From Periweissella beninensis (lineage in GTDB: Bacteria; Bacillota; Bacilli; Lactobacillales; Lactobacillaceae), in assembly GCF_016908275.1 (NCBI RefSeq), contig NZ_JAFBDN010000002.1, positions 103,040 to 167,039 of the forward strand: DNA of 64,000 nucleotides. Reading direction: 5' to 3'. Shown in pieces: positions 7,787 through 16,521 of the stretch. The notes below the pieces were generated by a model. The model did not search any database. It was not told where the DNA came from and saw only the letters and a list, made by a program, of their open reading frames with translations. The position numbers and the translations under genes were made by a program. Position 1 is the first letter of the stretch. The number at the start of each line of letters is the position of its first letter.

Positions 7787-10351
7787 ATGCAAAAGATGAA
7801 GGTGTTATTACAAAGATATGCTAAAGTATTTGAGGGAATATTTTTAATTGCAGTTTCAATTGCCATTTTAGTTGAAGTTATTTCAATTAGTAAGACAATA
7901 TCACCAGCCATCTTAGTAGATAAGTTTGGTGATGTTTCGTTTATCAAGTTAGTGGCTGTAGTAATGATTGGGCTAATTGGCGTTTCGCCCATGCTTGGTT
8001 ATGATATGTTATTAAATAAAACACTTAACAATAAGTTAAACTTGAGATATTTATTTGAAACAAGTTGGGTTATTAATACAATTAATAATTTGGCCGGCTT
8101 TGGTGGTTTTGTAAGTGTCGGATTACGAACAGAGTTTTATGGTAAAAAAAATAATAATAAATTATTCGCAAAAACTTTAACACGTCTATTCATGTTTATT
8201 ATGTCAGGCTTATCAATTTATAGTGCTATCGCACTATTATTAGTTATTTGCGGTTATGCTAATCATTATGTTCAACAATACTGGATTTGGTTGGTAGGCG
8301 GTAGTTTATACATTCCAGTAGTATGGTTGACATCTAGCCTTAAAAAAAATGTTATTACAAAGAGTTTTAAGTTAAAAATAACAGGAATTTCAGTTCTTGA
8401 ATGGACTGGTGTGGTGTTAACTTTTTTTACTGCCGGTTGGGCCTTAGGAATTCCAATTAATATTGTTCAAATGTTACCAATTTTAATTGCTGCGACCATC
8501 ATTGGAATTGCATCATTAATTCCCGGATCAATTGGTAGTTTTGATGTGATTATGATTTTAGGATTGAGTGACTTAGGCTTGCCACGAGAAACAGCAATTG
8601 CGTGGTTATTACTGTATCGCATTGCGTATTATATTATTCCTTTTATTATTGGCCTAGTATTACTAATTCATAATTTTGGAGCTACTTTTAGCGAACGTTA
8701 TAATGATGTACCAAAGCAGATGATAATGACTATTGGCCATGGTATTGTTACGGTATTACTATACTTCTCAGGCGTTATGATGATTGTATATGCAACCATA
8801 CCGAATGCCTTTGAACGATGGCATTGGTTGAGTGCAGTAAATCCATGGTCGGCTAATTTAATTTACGAATTTCCAAATATTTTGTTGGGTTTTATGTTAT
8901 TGATGGTAGCTCGTGGGATAGCATCAAAGGTTAAACGTGCTTTGATACCAACTGTGATTGTTCTATTAGTAACTATGGTTTATATGTTTGTACGAGAAGC
9001 AGCATATGTATCTGTTACCTTTACTATGGTCCTTTTAATTTTAGTATTATTAGTTCGTAAGCGATTATTTCGGCAACAATTTATATATTCTTGGGAAGCT
9101 CGTACTGTTGATAGTTTTATTTGGGCATTGCTAGTTGTTTTGTATATTTTTTTGGGCGTGTACAGTTTACCAGGGATAAAACATCATCATTCGCATATTC
9201 GCCATCATATTGAATTTATTTTATTTCCAAATGCCAAAATTTGGTTAAGCGGTTTGTTAGCCATTTTAATTGTGACAAGTTTTGTCTTCATATTAGAACG
9301 TTATTTGGAAGGTCATCGAATTATAGTGGGTGTTGATTATTTAAGTGGAAAAACCAGATTAGCTAATCTTCTTAACCAGTTTAAGGGAAATGCAACTAGT
9401 CAATTAGCCTATCTAGGAGATAAGAGATTGTTTTTTTATCAAAATAATAATGGTGAAGACACAGTTGTAATTCAATTTAGACGATTAAATAGTAAATTAT
9501 TAGTAATGGGTGATCCATTTGGTAACGCCCCTGATTTTCCAGCAGCAATGCAAGCATTTATCCACGATTCTGATCATTTAGGCTATACGCCAGTATTTTA
9601 TGAAGTATCGCAAGAAATTGCAATGCTAGCACATGAATATGGTTACAATTTTATTAAAATGGGCGAGGAAGCCCACGTTGATTTACCATCGTTTAGCTTG
9701 CAAGGCGGCAAACGACGGACACAAAGAACGATTGTTAATCGCTTCAAACGTGATAACTATCACTTTGAAATTATTAAACCACCATATTCGGAAGAATTCT
9801 TGGATCAATTGAATAAAATTTCTGATCAATGGTTACAAGGACGGCGAGAAAAGGGTTTCTCACTAGGTTTTTTCAAGCGCGATTATTTACAAAAAGCACC
9901 AATTGCAGTTATAGTTGATGAAAATAATAAGATATGTGCTTTTGCTTCTATCATGTCAAGTGATGACCATTGTGAAATATCAGTCGACTTAATGCGTTTT
10001 GGTTATGATGCACCAGGTAGTACGATGGATTACATGTTTATTAACTTATTTGAAAAAATGCAAGTTCAAGGGTATAAAACATTTAACTTAGGAATGGCTC
10101 CATTAGCTAATGTTGGGCAATATTACCAAAGTTTTTCAGAGGAACGAATTGCTAATTTAGTTTACCAGTTTGGTTCTAATTTTTACTCATTTCAAGGATT
10201 GCGCAATTTTAAAAGTAAATATGCGGATAGTTGGGAACCGCGCTATACTTCATATTCAAAATATAATTCAATTTTATATGTTATGATAGCTTTATTGATT
10301 GTTGATAATCAACCAATTGATGAAATTGAGATTCCAGTGAAATTTGAATAA
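7787..10351 (+). CDS. mprF: Phosphatidylglycerol lysyltransferase / flippase MprF
   Basis: MprF attaches an amino acid from aminoacyl-tRNA to phosphatidylglycerol and flips the product to the outer leaflet, lowering the negative surface charge and raising resistance to cationic peptides. The 854 residues show the two expected parts: an N-terminal flippase domain with many membrane helices (to about residue 510) and a C-terminal GNAT-like synthase domain (about 520-850) with the conserved stretch EEAHVDLPSFSL-type, DQWLQGRREKGFSLG and FNLGMAPL. Length matches the family. A terminator follows directly. It is probably co-transcribed with the preceding hydrolase. Confidence 0.95.
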   Translation: MQKMKVLLQRYAKVFEGIFLIAVSIAILVEVISISKTISPAILVDKFGDVSFIKLVAVVMIGLIGVSPMLGYDMLLNKTLNNKLNLRYLFETSWVINTINNLAGFGGFVSVGLRTEFYGKKNNNKLFAKTLTRLFMFIMSGLSIYSAIALLLVICGYANHYVQQYWIWLVGGSLYIPVVWLTSSLKKNVITKSFKLKITGISVLEWTGVVLTFFTAGWALGIPINIVQMLPILIAATIIGIASLIPGSIGSFDVIMILGLSDLGLPRETAIAWLLLYRIAYYIIPFIIGLVLLIHNFGATFSERYNDVPKQMIMTIGHGIVTVLLYFSGVMMIVYATIPNAFERWHWLSAVNPWSANLIYEFPNILLGFMLLMVARGIASKVKRALIPTVIVLLVTMVYMFVREAAYVSVTFTMVLLILVLLVRKRLFRQQFIYSWEARTVDSFIWALLVVLYIFLGVYSLPGIKHHHSHIRHHIEFILFPNAKIWLSGLLAILIVTSFVFILERYLEGHRIIVGVDYLSGKTRLANLLNQFKGNATSQLAYLGDKRLFFYQNNNGEDTVVIQFRRLNSKLLVMGDPFGNAPDFPAAMQAFIHDSDHLGYTPVFYEVSQEIAMLAHEYGYNFIKMGEEAHVDLPSFSLQGGKRRTQRTIVNRFKRDNYHFEIIKPPYSEEFLDQLNKISDQWLQGRREKGFSLGFFKRDYLQKAPIAVIVDENNKICAFASIMSSDDHCEISVDLMRFGYDAPGSTMDYMFINLFEKMQVQGYKTFNLGMAPLANVGQYYQSFSEERIANLVYQFGSNFYSFQGLRNFKSKYADSWEPRYTSYSKYNSILYVMIALLIVDNQPIDEIEIPVKFE

Positions 10352-10359
10352 ATATTTGC

Positions 10360-10387
10360 TAAGGGGTTGTAGTATACCCCTTTTTTT
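10360..10387 (+). terminator. Terminator after mprF
   Basis: AAGGGGT pairs with ACCCCTT around a short loop, and a T run follows. Confidence 0.85.
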
Positions 10388-10476
10388 GTATCTTCATCTG
10401 ATAATAAATTAGCCGATTTACTGCGATTTTAAATATGTTTGATTAATTAATTGGCAATTAGAGTGCTAGTTTATTA

Positions 10477-10485
10477 TGCTATACT
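10477..10485 (+). promoter_or_regulatory. Extended -10 promoter for the mutase-TPR-recD2 unit
   Basis: TGCTATACT at 10477-10485 is a TGn-extended -10 element 31 bases before the next start codon. No clear -35 is at the right distance, as is usual for this promoter class. Confidence 0.5.
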
Positions 10486-10515
10486 TAGTTGTACATATTA
10501 TGGCGGAGGACACTT

Positions 10516-11178
10516 ATGACAAAGGTATATTTTGTAAGACATGGCAAAACTGAGTGGAACTTGGAAGGACGATACCAAGGTGCTAATGGGGATTCAAATT
10601 TATTGCCAGAAAGCTACAGTCAAATTAGTCAATTAGGCCAATATTTAAAAACAAGTAAAATAAAATTTAACCATGTTTATGCTAGCCCGATTAAACGAGC
10701 TCGGCAAACAGCTTTAGGACTATGGCCATATTTAAATGGAAATCCTAATTTATCACTTAGAAGTGGTTTAAAAGAATTTGCATTGGGGAGTTGGGAAGGC
10801 CAATCTTTTGAATGGGTTAAGGATAAATATCCGATATTATATGAAGGATTTCGGTATAATCCACAATTATGGGATGGTTCAAAAATTGGTGCTGAATCTT
10901 TTGAAAGTGTTATGCAACGCTTTGGTGATACGGTTAAACTAGCAGTCAATAATCATGATAATGATGCTAATCTATTATTTATTTCACATGGAGCAGCAAT
11001 TACAGCAGGTATTGGTTCACTTTTAGGAACCCCATTAGCAGATATTCGTGCACGAGGGGGCATTAGTAATACATCATTGACTGTTTTAGAAACCACTGAT
11101 AATCAAATTTTTACAGAAATAGTTAGAAATCAAACAAATTATTTAACTGCTGAACAAACGGCTAATGATACAATTTAA
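10516..11178 (+). CDS. Histidine phosphatase (phosphoglycerate mutase family)
   Basis: The 220-residue protein carries the RHG motif FVRHGKTEWN at its N-terminus, with the phosphorylated histidine, the arginine in SPIKRARQTA, the KEFALGSWEG acid/base region and the second histidine in ISHGAAI. It belongs to the GpmB/PhoE branch, which includes phosphatases of varied substrates more often than glycolytic mutases. ATG 10516 was chosen because GGAGGA ends five bases before it. The TPR gene starts 18 bases downstream, so it probably heads a transcript with it and recD2. The substrate is not predictable. Confidence 0.88.
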   Translation: MTKVYFVRHGKTEWNLEGRYQGANGDSNLLPESYSQISQLGQYLKTSKIKFNHVYASPIKRARQTALGLWPYLNGNPNLSLRSGLKEFALGSWEGQSFEWVKDKYPILYEGFRYNPQLWDGSKIGAESFESVMQRFGDTVKLAVNNHDNDANLLFISHGAAITAGIGSLLGTPLADIRARGGISNTSLTVLETTDNQIFTEIVRNQTNYLTAEQTANDTI

Positions 11179-11196
11179 ATTAGTTAGGAATTAAAT

Positions 11197-11859
11197 ATGA
11201 AAAAGCAAAGAGAAATTTTAGAAAAAAAAATCAAACAAGAGATACATATATTAATTGGAGCGATTGATAAAAATCCACGTGATTGGCGTAACTATAATGA
11301 TTTAGCTATTTTATTGACTAAGATGGGAAATTATCCGGAAGCGGAAGAATTACTTATGAAATCTTTTGGTCAAGTTGAGAAAAATGATAACAATGGCCAT
11401 GAAAATTTACAATATACTTTAGGTACTGTCTACTATTCAGCAGGTGAATATCAAAAGGCATGGGGGATTTTTAATCAGTTAACAGATGCAGATTTGAAAG
11501 GTGAAGCTTTAATTATGCTAGCCCAAACAATGCAACAAATGGGAGATTTTCAACATGGGTTGGTATATGCAATAACTGCTCTAGAGATAAACCCAAATGA
11601 TGTTGCGTTGAATAATTTGATAGCTGATATGTTACTTGCACTTGGTGATTTTAAGCAAGCCCAAACTTATTATCAAAAAGTGCTAAATTTAGACGCTAAA
11701 AACAGCATTGCCCTTTTTGGGAGTGGATTGGTCGCGTTAGTTTTAGGCCAAGATTCACAAGACTATTTTAAAACGCTTAAGCAATCTGATATAGAGTATT
11801 TTACTAAAAATAAACAACGGGTAGATGATCTAATCAAGATGATTAATCAAAAGAGTTAG
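11197..11859 (+). CDS. Tetratricopeptide repeat protein
   Basis: The 220-residue soluble protein is made of helix pairs with TPR spacing, for example NYNDLAILLTKMGNYPEAEELL near residue 30, YYSAGEYQKAW near 85 and ADMLLALGDFKQAQTYYQKVL near 145. TPR proteins bind other proteins. Its position just before recD2 mirrors Bacillus subtilis yrrB-yrrC, where yrrC encodes RecD2, so a link to RecD2 is plausible but unproven. recD2 follows after 14 bases. The ribosome site before its ATG is weak (TTAGGA). Confidence 0.82.
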   Translation: MKKQREILEKKIKQEIHILIGAIDKNPRDWRNYNDLAILLTKMGNYPEAEELLMKSFGQVEKNDNNGHENLQYTLGTVYYSAGEYQKAWGIFNQLTDADLKGEALIMLAQTMQQMGDFQHGLVYAITALEINPNDVALNNLIADMLLALGDFKQAQTYYQKVLNLDAKNSIALFGSGLVALVLGQDSQDYFKTLKQSDIEYFTKNKQRVDDLIKMINQKS

Positions 11860-11873
11860 GAGGAGACATTCAG

Positions 11874-14396
11874 GTGCAAGAGCAACAATCCATGACGACA
11901 GAATTTTATTTTGTTGGTAAAATGCATTCAATTTTTTTTGAAGCTCAGGATAGCTTTTATAAAGTAGGAGCCTTTTCAGTTGAAGAAAATAATTTTGAAT
12001 GGCACGAACCAGAAATTGTCGTAACTGGAAGTTTTGGTGATCTTCAAGAAGGAATGACTTATCGAATTATTGGCCATTTAGTAAAACATGCACGTTATGG
12101 ACAACAATTTCAAGTTACTAGTTATCAAAATCAAGGTACTAGTACTGAAAATGGCCTAATTAATTATTTATCGAGCCCACTTTTTCAAGGTATTGGCAAA
12201 AAAACTGCTCAAAAAATTGTTGAATTATTAGGGGTAGAGGCAATTTCTTTAATTTTAGCTGATCCGAGTGTCTTAACGCCACTTAAATTAAAAAAAGATA
12301 AATTAACCAGTTTTGTTGAGCAATTGCAAAAAAATAATGGAATTGAACAAATAATTATTGGCTTAGCACAATTTGGCTTTACCGCTAATATGGCTACAAC
12401 TATTTATGAAACTTATCGGGATGATGCATTGAAAATAATTAAAGACAATCCTTATCAGTTAGTTGAAGATATTGAGGGGATTAGTTTTCAAAAAGCTGAT
12501 CAAATTGCACAACTTGTGGGAATTCCACTAGATGCGGATATTAGAATTGGTGCTAGTATAATTAGTGTTTTAACTAGTCAAAGTTTTAGTAGTGGGGATA
12601 CTTATCAAGATGTTAATTTGGTCTTAAAAGAAAGTCAAAAATTACTTAGAAATAACAAAATCGTCATTGATCAAGAGAATATTCAAATGGTTTTACTTGA
12701 ATTTGCTCAATCTAAAAAAATTATTGCCGAGGGCACACATGTTTATTTAGCTGATTTGTATCATGCAGAGTGGAATATTGCTGAGCATTTAAAACGGTTA
12801 ACTAAGGCTGGTGTTTCTAAAAAATTTAGTACTAGTGAAATTACAGAAGCGCTAACTAGTGTTGAAAAAATGTTAAATGTTAAGTATGACCTTAGTCAAA
12901 GGAAAGCAATTATAGCAGCAATTAATGAACCATTATTTATTTTAACAGGAGGACCGGGTACTGGGAAAACAACGATTATTAATGGCTTTGTAGGTACGTT
13001 TGCTCTATTAAATGAAGTGGATTTGGATACAAACGCTTACAAAAAAGAGCCAGAGTTGCCAATATTACTAGCAGCACCAACTGGTCGAGCAGCTAAACGG
13101 TTGAGTGAGTCAACTAAATTACCAGCTAAAACAGTTCATCGTCTTTTAGGGATGACTGGCCGTGAAAAAAATAAAGTACCAGAAGTAGAAGATTTAAAGG
13201 GAAGGTTGCTGATTATTGATGAAATGTCGATGATTGATACACAGTTATTTGATATTTTAGTGGCTGCGGTACCTTTAAAAATGCAAATTTTATTAGTGGG
13301 TGATAAAGACCAACTACCTTCAGTAGGACCAGGACAAGTGTTTGCTGATTTATTACAAAGCAAAGCTTTTATGCAAATGGAATTAACACACATTCATCGG
13401 CAAGCACAAGAAAGTTCGATTATTCCCTTGGCACATGCCGTTAAACAGGGTAAAATTCCAGAAGATTTAGTTAATAATAAAACGGATAGATCATTTTTAT
13501 TTGCGCGGACCAATCAAGTTAGTCAAATAGTCAAACAGGTTATCCAAAAGGCTTACGAAAAAGGGTTCAAAGATACTGATATTCAAATATTAGCCCCAAT
13601 GTATCGAGGAGTAGCAGGAATTGATCATTTAAATAGACTTGTACAAGATGTAGTGAATCCATTAAATGTACATAAAGGACGCCAAGTGGAATTTAATAAT
13701 CAAGTTTTTCGTGTTGGTGATAAAGTTTTACAATTGGTTAATAGCCCAGAAAGTAATATATTTAATGGTGATATTGGCAAAATTGTAGCAATCAATTTAG
13801 CAAAAGATGTTGGGAATGATACCAAGACAGATGAATTAATAATTTCGTTTGAGTCTGGTGAAGTTACTTATCCACGTTCCGATTGGCAACGGCTCACCTT
13901 GGCATATGCAATATCTATTCATAAGGCTCAAGGTAGCGAATTTGAAGTAGTTATTTTACCACTGGTAAATGCATATTCAGTGATGCTCCAACGTAATTTA
14001 TTATATACAGGACTAACACGTGCCAGTAAAAAATTAGTAATTATTGGGGAACCAACTGCGTTTGCTAAGGCTGTCAATCAGTTAGGGGCTAATCGGCAAA
14101 CAACCTTAGCCCAAAGAATAACTGCAGTTTATCAAAAAACAACACTAAATGAGGAAGCAAAACTAGGACTAGTAGCTAATAGTAACACTAAAACGGATAC
14201 CGTAACTAAAAGTTTAGATGAAACAGTTAATGCATATACTGTAAAACCAAATCAAGGTATTGAAGAACGCATTGATAATGATAATAAACTAGCTTGGACA
14301 ACTAATTATCGATTAACTATTAAAAACGTAGATGATCAAGATATTGATCCTTTAATTGGTTTAAATGACTTAAGTCCGTTTGATTTTATGAAGTAA
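11874..14396 (+). CDS. recD2: ATP-dependent DNA helicase RecD2
   Basis: RecD2 is a 5'-3' superfamily 1B helicase of bacteria lacking RecB/RecC at this locus; it acts in DNA repair and fork protection. The 840 residues fit the family. The N-terminal extension with helix-hairpin-helix repeats (GIGKKTAQKI near 95) precedes the motor: Walker A GGPGTGKTT near 358, Walker B LLIIDEMSMID near 445, GDKDQLPSVGPG near 480 and the C-terminal motif AYAISIHKAQGSEF near 677. The start is GTG at 11874 after AGGAGGAGA; an in-frame ATG 18 bases on is the alternative. No defect is seen. Confidence 0.95.
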   Translation: MQEQQSMTTEFYFVGKMHSIFFEAQDSFYKVGAFSVEENNFEWHEPEIVVTGSFGDLQEGMTYRIIGHLVKHARYGQQFQVTSYQNQGTSTENGLINYLSSPLFQGIGKKTAQKIVELLGVEAISLILADPSVLTPLKLKKDKLTSFVEQLQKNNGIEQIIIGLAQFGFTANMATTIYETYRDDALKIIKDNPYQLVEDIEGISFQKADQIAQLVGIPLDADIRIGASIISVLTSQSFSSGDTYQDVNLVLKESQKLLRNNKIVIDQENIQMVLLEFAQSKKIIAEGTHVYLADLYHAEWNIAEHLKRLTKAGVSKKFSTSEITEALTSVEKMLNVKYDLSQRKAIIAAINEPLFILTGGPGTGKTTIINGFVGTFALLNEVDLDTNAYKKEPELPILLAAPTGRAAKRLSESTKLPAKTVHRLLGMTGREKNKVPEVEDLKGRLLIIDEMSMIDTQLFDILVAAVPLKMQILLVGDKDQLPSVGPGQVFADLLQSKAFMQMELTHIHRQAQESSIIPLAHAVKQGKIPEDLVNNKTDRSFLFARTNQVSQIVKQVIQKAYEKGFKDTDIQILAPMYRGVAGIDHLNRLVQDVVNPLNVHKGRQVEFNNQVFRVGDKVLQLVNSPESNIFNGDIGKIVAINLAKDVGNDTKTDELIISFESGEVTYPRSDWQRLTLAYAISIHKAQGSEFEVVILPLVNAYSVMLQRNLLYTGLTRASKKLVIIGEPTAFAKAVNQLGANRQTTLAQRITAVYQKTTLNEEAKLGLVANSNTKTDTVTKSLDETVNAYTVKPNQGIEERIDNDNKLAWTTNYRLTIKNVDDQDIDPLIGLNDLSPFDFMK

Positions 14397-14473
14397 AGCT
14401 GATTTGTTTGTTGCAAGAATTGAGATTTCTTGCGACAATTAAAAGGACATAAAAAGCTAGATGAGGTAAAAAA

Positions 14474-15451
14474 ATGGCAGAAAATAAAAATATTAAGTTG
14501 TTCGCACTTAATTCAAATTTACCATTGGCACAAAAAATTGCTGACGAATTAAGCTTGACAATTAGTGAAGCTGAAGTAAAGCATTTTGCTGATGGTGAAA
14601 TTCAAATTTCAATTGGAGAGTCAGTTCGTGGTGCTGAAATTTATGTAATTCAAGCAGTTGCTGATCCAGTAAATACTTCCTTAATGGAATTAATGATTAT
14701 GGTTGATGCGCTTAGACGAGCTAGTGCGGCCAAAATTAATGTAGTAATGCCTTATTATGGTTATGCACGACAAGATCGCAAGGCACGCTCACGTGAGCCG
14801 ATTACTGCTAAGTTAATTGCTTCGATGCTTGAAATGAATGGGGTAGATCGCGTTATTACAATTGACTTACATGCTGATCAAGTACAAGGATTTTTTGATA
14901 TTCCTATTGATCACTTATTAGGAGCCCCCTTATTAGCTAATTATTTTTTTACACGCCATCTTGTTGGAGAAGATGTTGTGGTTGTTTCGCCGTCCCATTC
15001 AGGCGTAAGTCGGGCAAGAAAATTTGCTGAATTACTAAAGGCCCCTATTGCTATCATTGATAATCGGGATAATGAGAAGGATACAGCAGGTCCTTCAGAA
15101 ATTATTGGTGAAGTTGCTAATAAAAGAGCAATTATTGTTGATGATATTATTGATACTGGTTTGTCAATGTCTGCATCAGCCCAGGCGCTCCATTTTGCTG
15201 GCGCTACTGAAATTTATGGTGTGGCTACACATGCGGTCTTGTCTGGCGATGCAGTGACGATTTTAAAAGAAGCACCAATTAAGGAGTACGTAACGACTGA
15301 TTCAATTAATTTAGCTGTAGCAAAACAATTTCCACGCCTAACACAACTTTCAATTGGACCGCTTTTAGCTGCTGCAATTGAACGGATTCATAAAAATGAA
15401 GCAATTGAAGATTTATTAAAATCGCCGGATAATATGGATGTACAACTATAA
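14474..15451 (+). CDS. prs: Ribose-phosphate pyrophosphokinase
   Basis: Prs makes PRPP from ribose-5-phosphate and ATP, feeding purine, pyrimidine, NAD, histidine and tryptophan synthesis. The 325-residue cytoplasmic enzyme has the N-terminal FADGEIQISI motif, the catalytic flexible-loop region YGYARQDRKARSREPI and the PRPP-binding loop IIVDDIIDTGLSM. All are intact. The upstream gap of 77 bases contains a 10-bp hairpin (14410-14436) without a T run. A strong promoter for the L21 gene begins 16 bases after its stop. Confidence 0.97.
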   Translation: MAENKNIKLFALNSNLPLAQKIADELSLTISEAEVKHFADGEIQISIGESVRGAEIYVIQAVADPVNTSLMELMIMVDALRRASAAKINVVMPYYGYARQDRKARSREPITAKLIASMLEMNGVDRVITIDLHADQVQGFFDIPIDHLLGAPLLANYFFTRHLVGEDVVVVSPSHSGVSRARKFAELLKAPIAIIDNRDNEKDTAGPSEIIGEVANKRAIIVDDIIDTGLSMSASAQALHFAGATEIYGVATHAVLSGDAVTILKEAPIKEYVTTDSINLAVAKQFPRLTQLSIGPLLAAAIERIHKNEAIEDLLKSPDNMDVQL

Positions 15452-15466
15452 ATGTAATTAAATACA

Positions 15467-15495
15467 TTGACTAAGTGTCTATTATTTGATAGTAT
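15467..15495 (+). promoter_or_regulatory. Promoter for rplU-rpmA
   Basis: TTGACT at 15467-15472 is separated by 17 bases from TAGTAT at 15490-15495. The transcript would begin just before the structured L21 leader. Confidence 0.65.
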
Positions 15496-15507
15496 GTACT
15501 TTGTTGT

Positions 15508-15590
15508 GTTTCACGTAATCGTTACGTGTTACTGCAACCGCACGGATCACGTATTAAGCTCGATTATAGCGAGCACGTGTTATGGCGAGT
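15508..15590 (+). promoter_or_regulatory. Probable ribosomal protein L21 leader
   Basis: The 5' region before rplU folds into at least two hairpins: CACGTAA/TTACGTG (15512-15518 with 15522-15528) and a longer stem, CACGT (15548-15552) and GCTCG (15558-15562) pairing with CGAGC and ACGTG (15570-15579). Many Firmicutes carry an L21 leader here that probably binds L21 for feedback control. The match to that family is by position and shape, not by alignment. Confidence 0.6.
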
Positions 15591-15622
15591 CTAAGAAAAA
15601 ACACAAAGGAGGTGCACAAAAC

Positions 15623-15940
15623 ATGGCTGTGTACGCAATTATTGAAACAGGCGGCAAGCAATACAAAGTAGAAAAAGGTGATGCCATCTACATTGAAAAG
15701 CTTGCTGCTGAAGCAGGTGAAAAGGTTACTTTCGACAAGGTTGTTCTTTACAAGAACCGTACTGCAAAAATTGGTGAACCATTTGTTGCCGGTGTAAAAG
15801 TAGAAGCTACTGTTGAAAAACAAGGTAAGCAAAAGAAGGTTGTTACTTTCAAATACAAACCTAAGAAACACATGCATACTAAGCAAGGTCACCGTCAACC
15901 ATACACTAAGGTTGTTATTGACGATATCATTGCTGAATAA
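15623..15940 (+). CDS. rplU: 50S ribosomal protein L21
   Basis: L21 binds 23S rRNA in the large subunit. The 105-residue protein starts [16 protein letters not shown], the family signature, and continues with the C-terminal [10 protein letters not shown] motif. ATG 15623 follows an AAAGGAGGTG ribosome site by seven bases; the open frame upstream of it is only leader sequence. In most Firmicutes rplU, a small gene for the cysteine protease Prp (ysxB) and rpmA form one operon. Here only 48 bases separate rplU from rpmA, so prp is missing at this place. Codons are more biased than in neighbouring genes, as expected for ribosomal proteins. Confidence 0.97.
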   Translation: MAVYAIIETGGKQYKVEKGDAIYIEKLAAEAGEKVTFDKVVLYKNRTAKIGEPFVAGVKVEATVEKQGKQKKVVTFKYKPKKHMHTKQGHRQPYTKVVIDDIIAE

Positions 15941-15988
15941 TATATTCAAAAATATCAATTTAATTAATAATTTATGGAGGTGCTCAAA

Positions 15989-16300
15989 ATGTTGTTGAAC
16001 ATGGAAAGCCTTACAATGTTCGCCCACCACAAAGGGGGTGGATCATCTGCCAATGGACGTGACTCTGCTGGTCGTCGTCTTGGAACTAAAGTTGCTGACG
16101 GTCAATCATTGACTGCTGGTTCAATTATTTATCGCCAACGTGGAACTCACATCTATCCTGGTGTAAATGTACGTCGTGGAAATGATGATACTTTATACGC
16201 TGTTGCTGATGGTGTTGTTAAGTTTGAACGTAAGGGTCGTGATAAGCGTCAAGTATCTGTTTACACTCGTGAACAATACAACGAAATCATTGCTAAATAG
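15989..16300 (+). CDS. rpmA: 50S ribosomal protein L27 with N-terminal extension
   Basis: L27 reaches the peptidyl-transferase centre with its N-terminus. The 103-residue protein has the conserved core [20 protein letters not shown] and the C-terminal [11 protein letters not shown]. Like other Firmicute L27 proteins it has an extension before the conserved start, here [12 protein letters not shown]. In Staphylococcus and relatives this extension is MLKLNLQFFA-like and must be cut after FF by Prp. Here the FF pair is MF, and no prp gene is beside it. ATG 15989 follows GGAGGTG; the in-frame ATG at 15974 overlaps that ribosome site and is rejected. Confidence 0.95.
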   Translation: MLLNMESLTMFAHHKGGGSSANGRDSAGRRLGTKVADGQSLTAGSIIYRQRGTHIYPGVNVRRGNDDTLYAVADGVVKFERKGRDKRQVSVYTREQYNEIIAK

Positions 16301-16313
16301 TTAAAAGCTCGTG

Positions 16314-16350
16314 AAAAGTCGTATATCCCTAGGGATATACGACTTTTTTT
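16314..16350 (+). terminator. Strong terminator after rpmA
   Basis: A near-perfect 16-bp stem (16314-16329 with 16332-16347) with a two-base loop ends in a T run. Confidence 0.93.
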
Positions 16351-16417
16351 ATTCATAATTTTTAGATATTTTTAATTTATGGAGATCGGAATAATTTTTT
16401 ATACTATTTTATTTTTA

Positions 16418-16455
16418 TGAAAGCGCTACCAAAAAAGAGAAATGTACGTTATAAT
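16418..16455 (+). promoter_or_regulatory. cre site and promoter for the gluconate permease
   Basis: TGAAAGCGCTACCA at 16418-16431 matches 12 of 14 positions of the symmetrical CcpA box and lies where the -35 would be. A consensus -10 TATAAT is at 16450-16455. CcpA would block this promoter when preferred sugar is present. Confidence 0.7.
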
Positions 16456-16471
16456 GTTTTTACAGTTATTA

Positions 16472-16516
16472 AGGAAAACATTTTCCTATAATATAAAGTA
16501 TATATTATAGGAAAAT
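16472..16516 (+). promoter_or_regulatory. Competing hairpins that can hide the gntP ribosome site
   Basis: A perfect 16-bp inverted repeat, 16480-16495 with 16501-16516, has a five-base loop; its right arm contains the AGGAAAA ribosome site of the permease. The left-arm bases TTTTCCT (16481-16487) can instead pair with an upstream AGGAAAA copy (16472-16478). The two folds exclude each other. It may be an RNA switch, or at DNA level an operator for a GntR-type regulator. Confidence 0.5.
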
Positions 16517-16521
16517 TGCTT

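Noticed and set aside
14410..14436. 10-bp hairpin between recD2 and prs
   Set aside because: No T run on either side, so not called a terminator; no further function can be shown.
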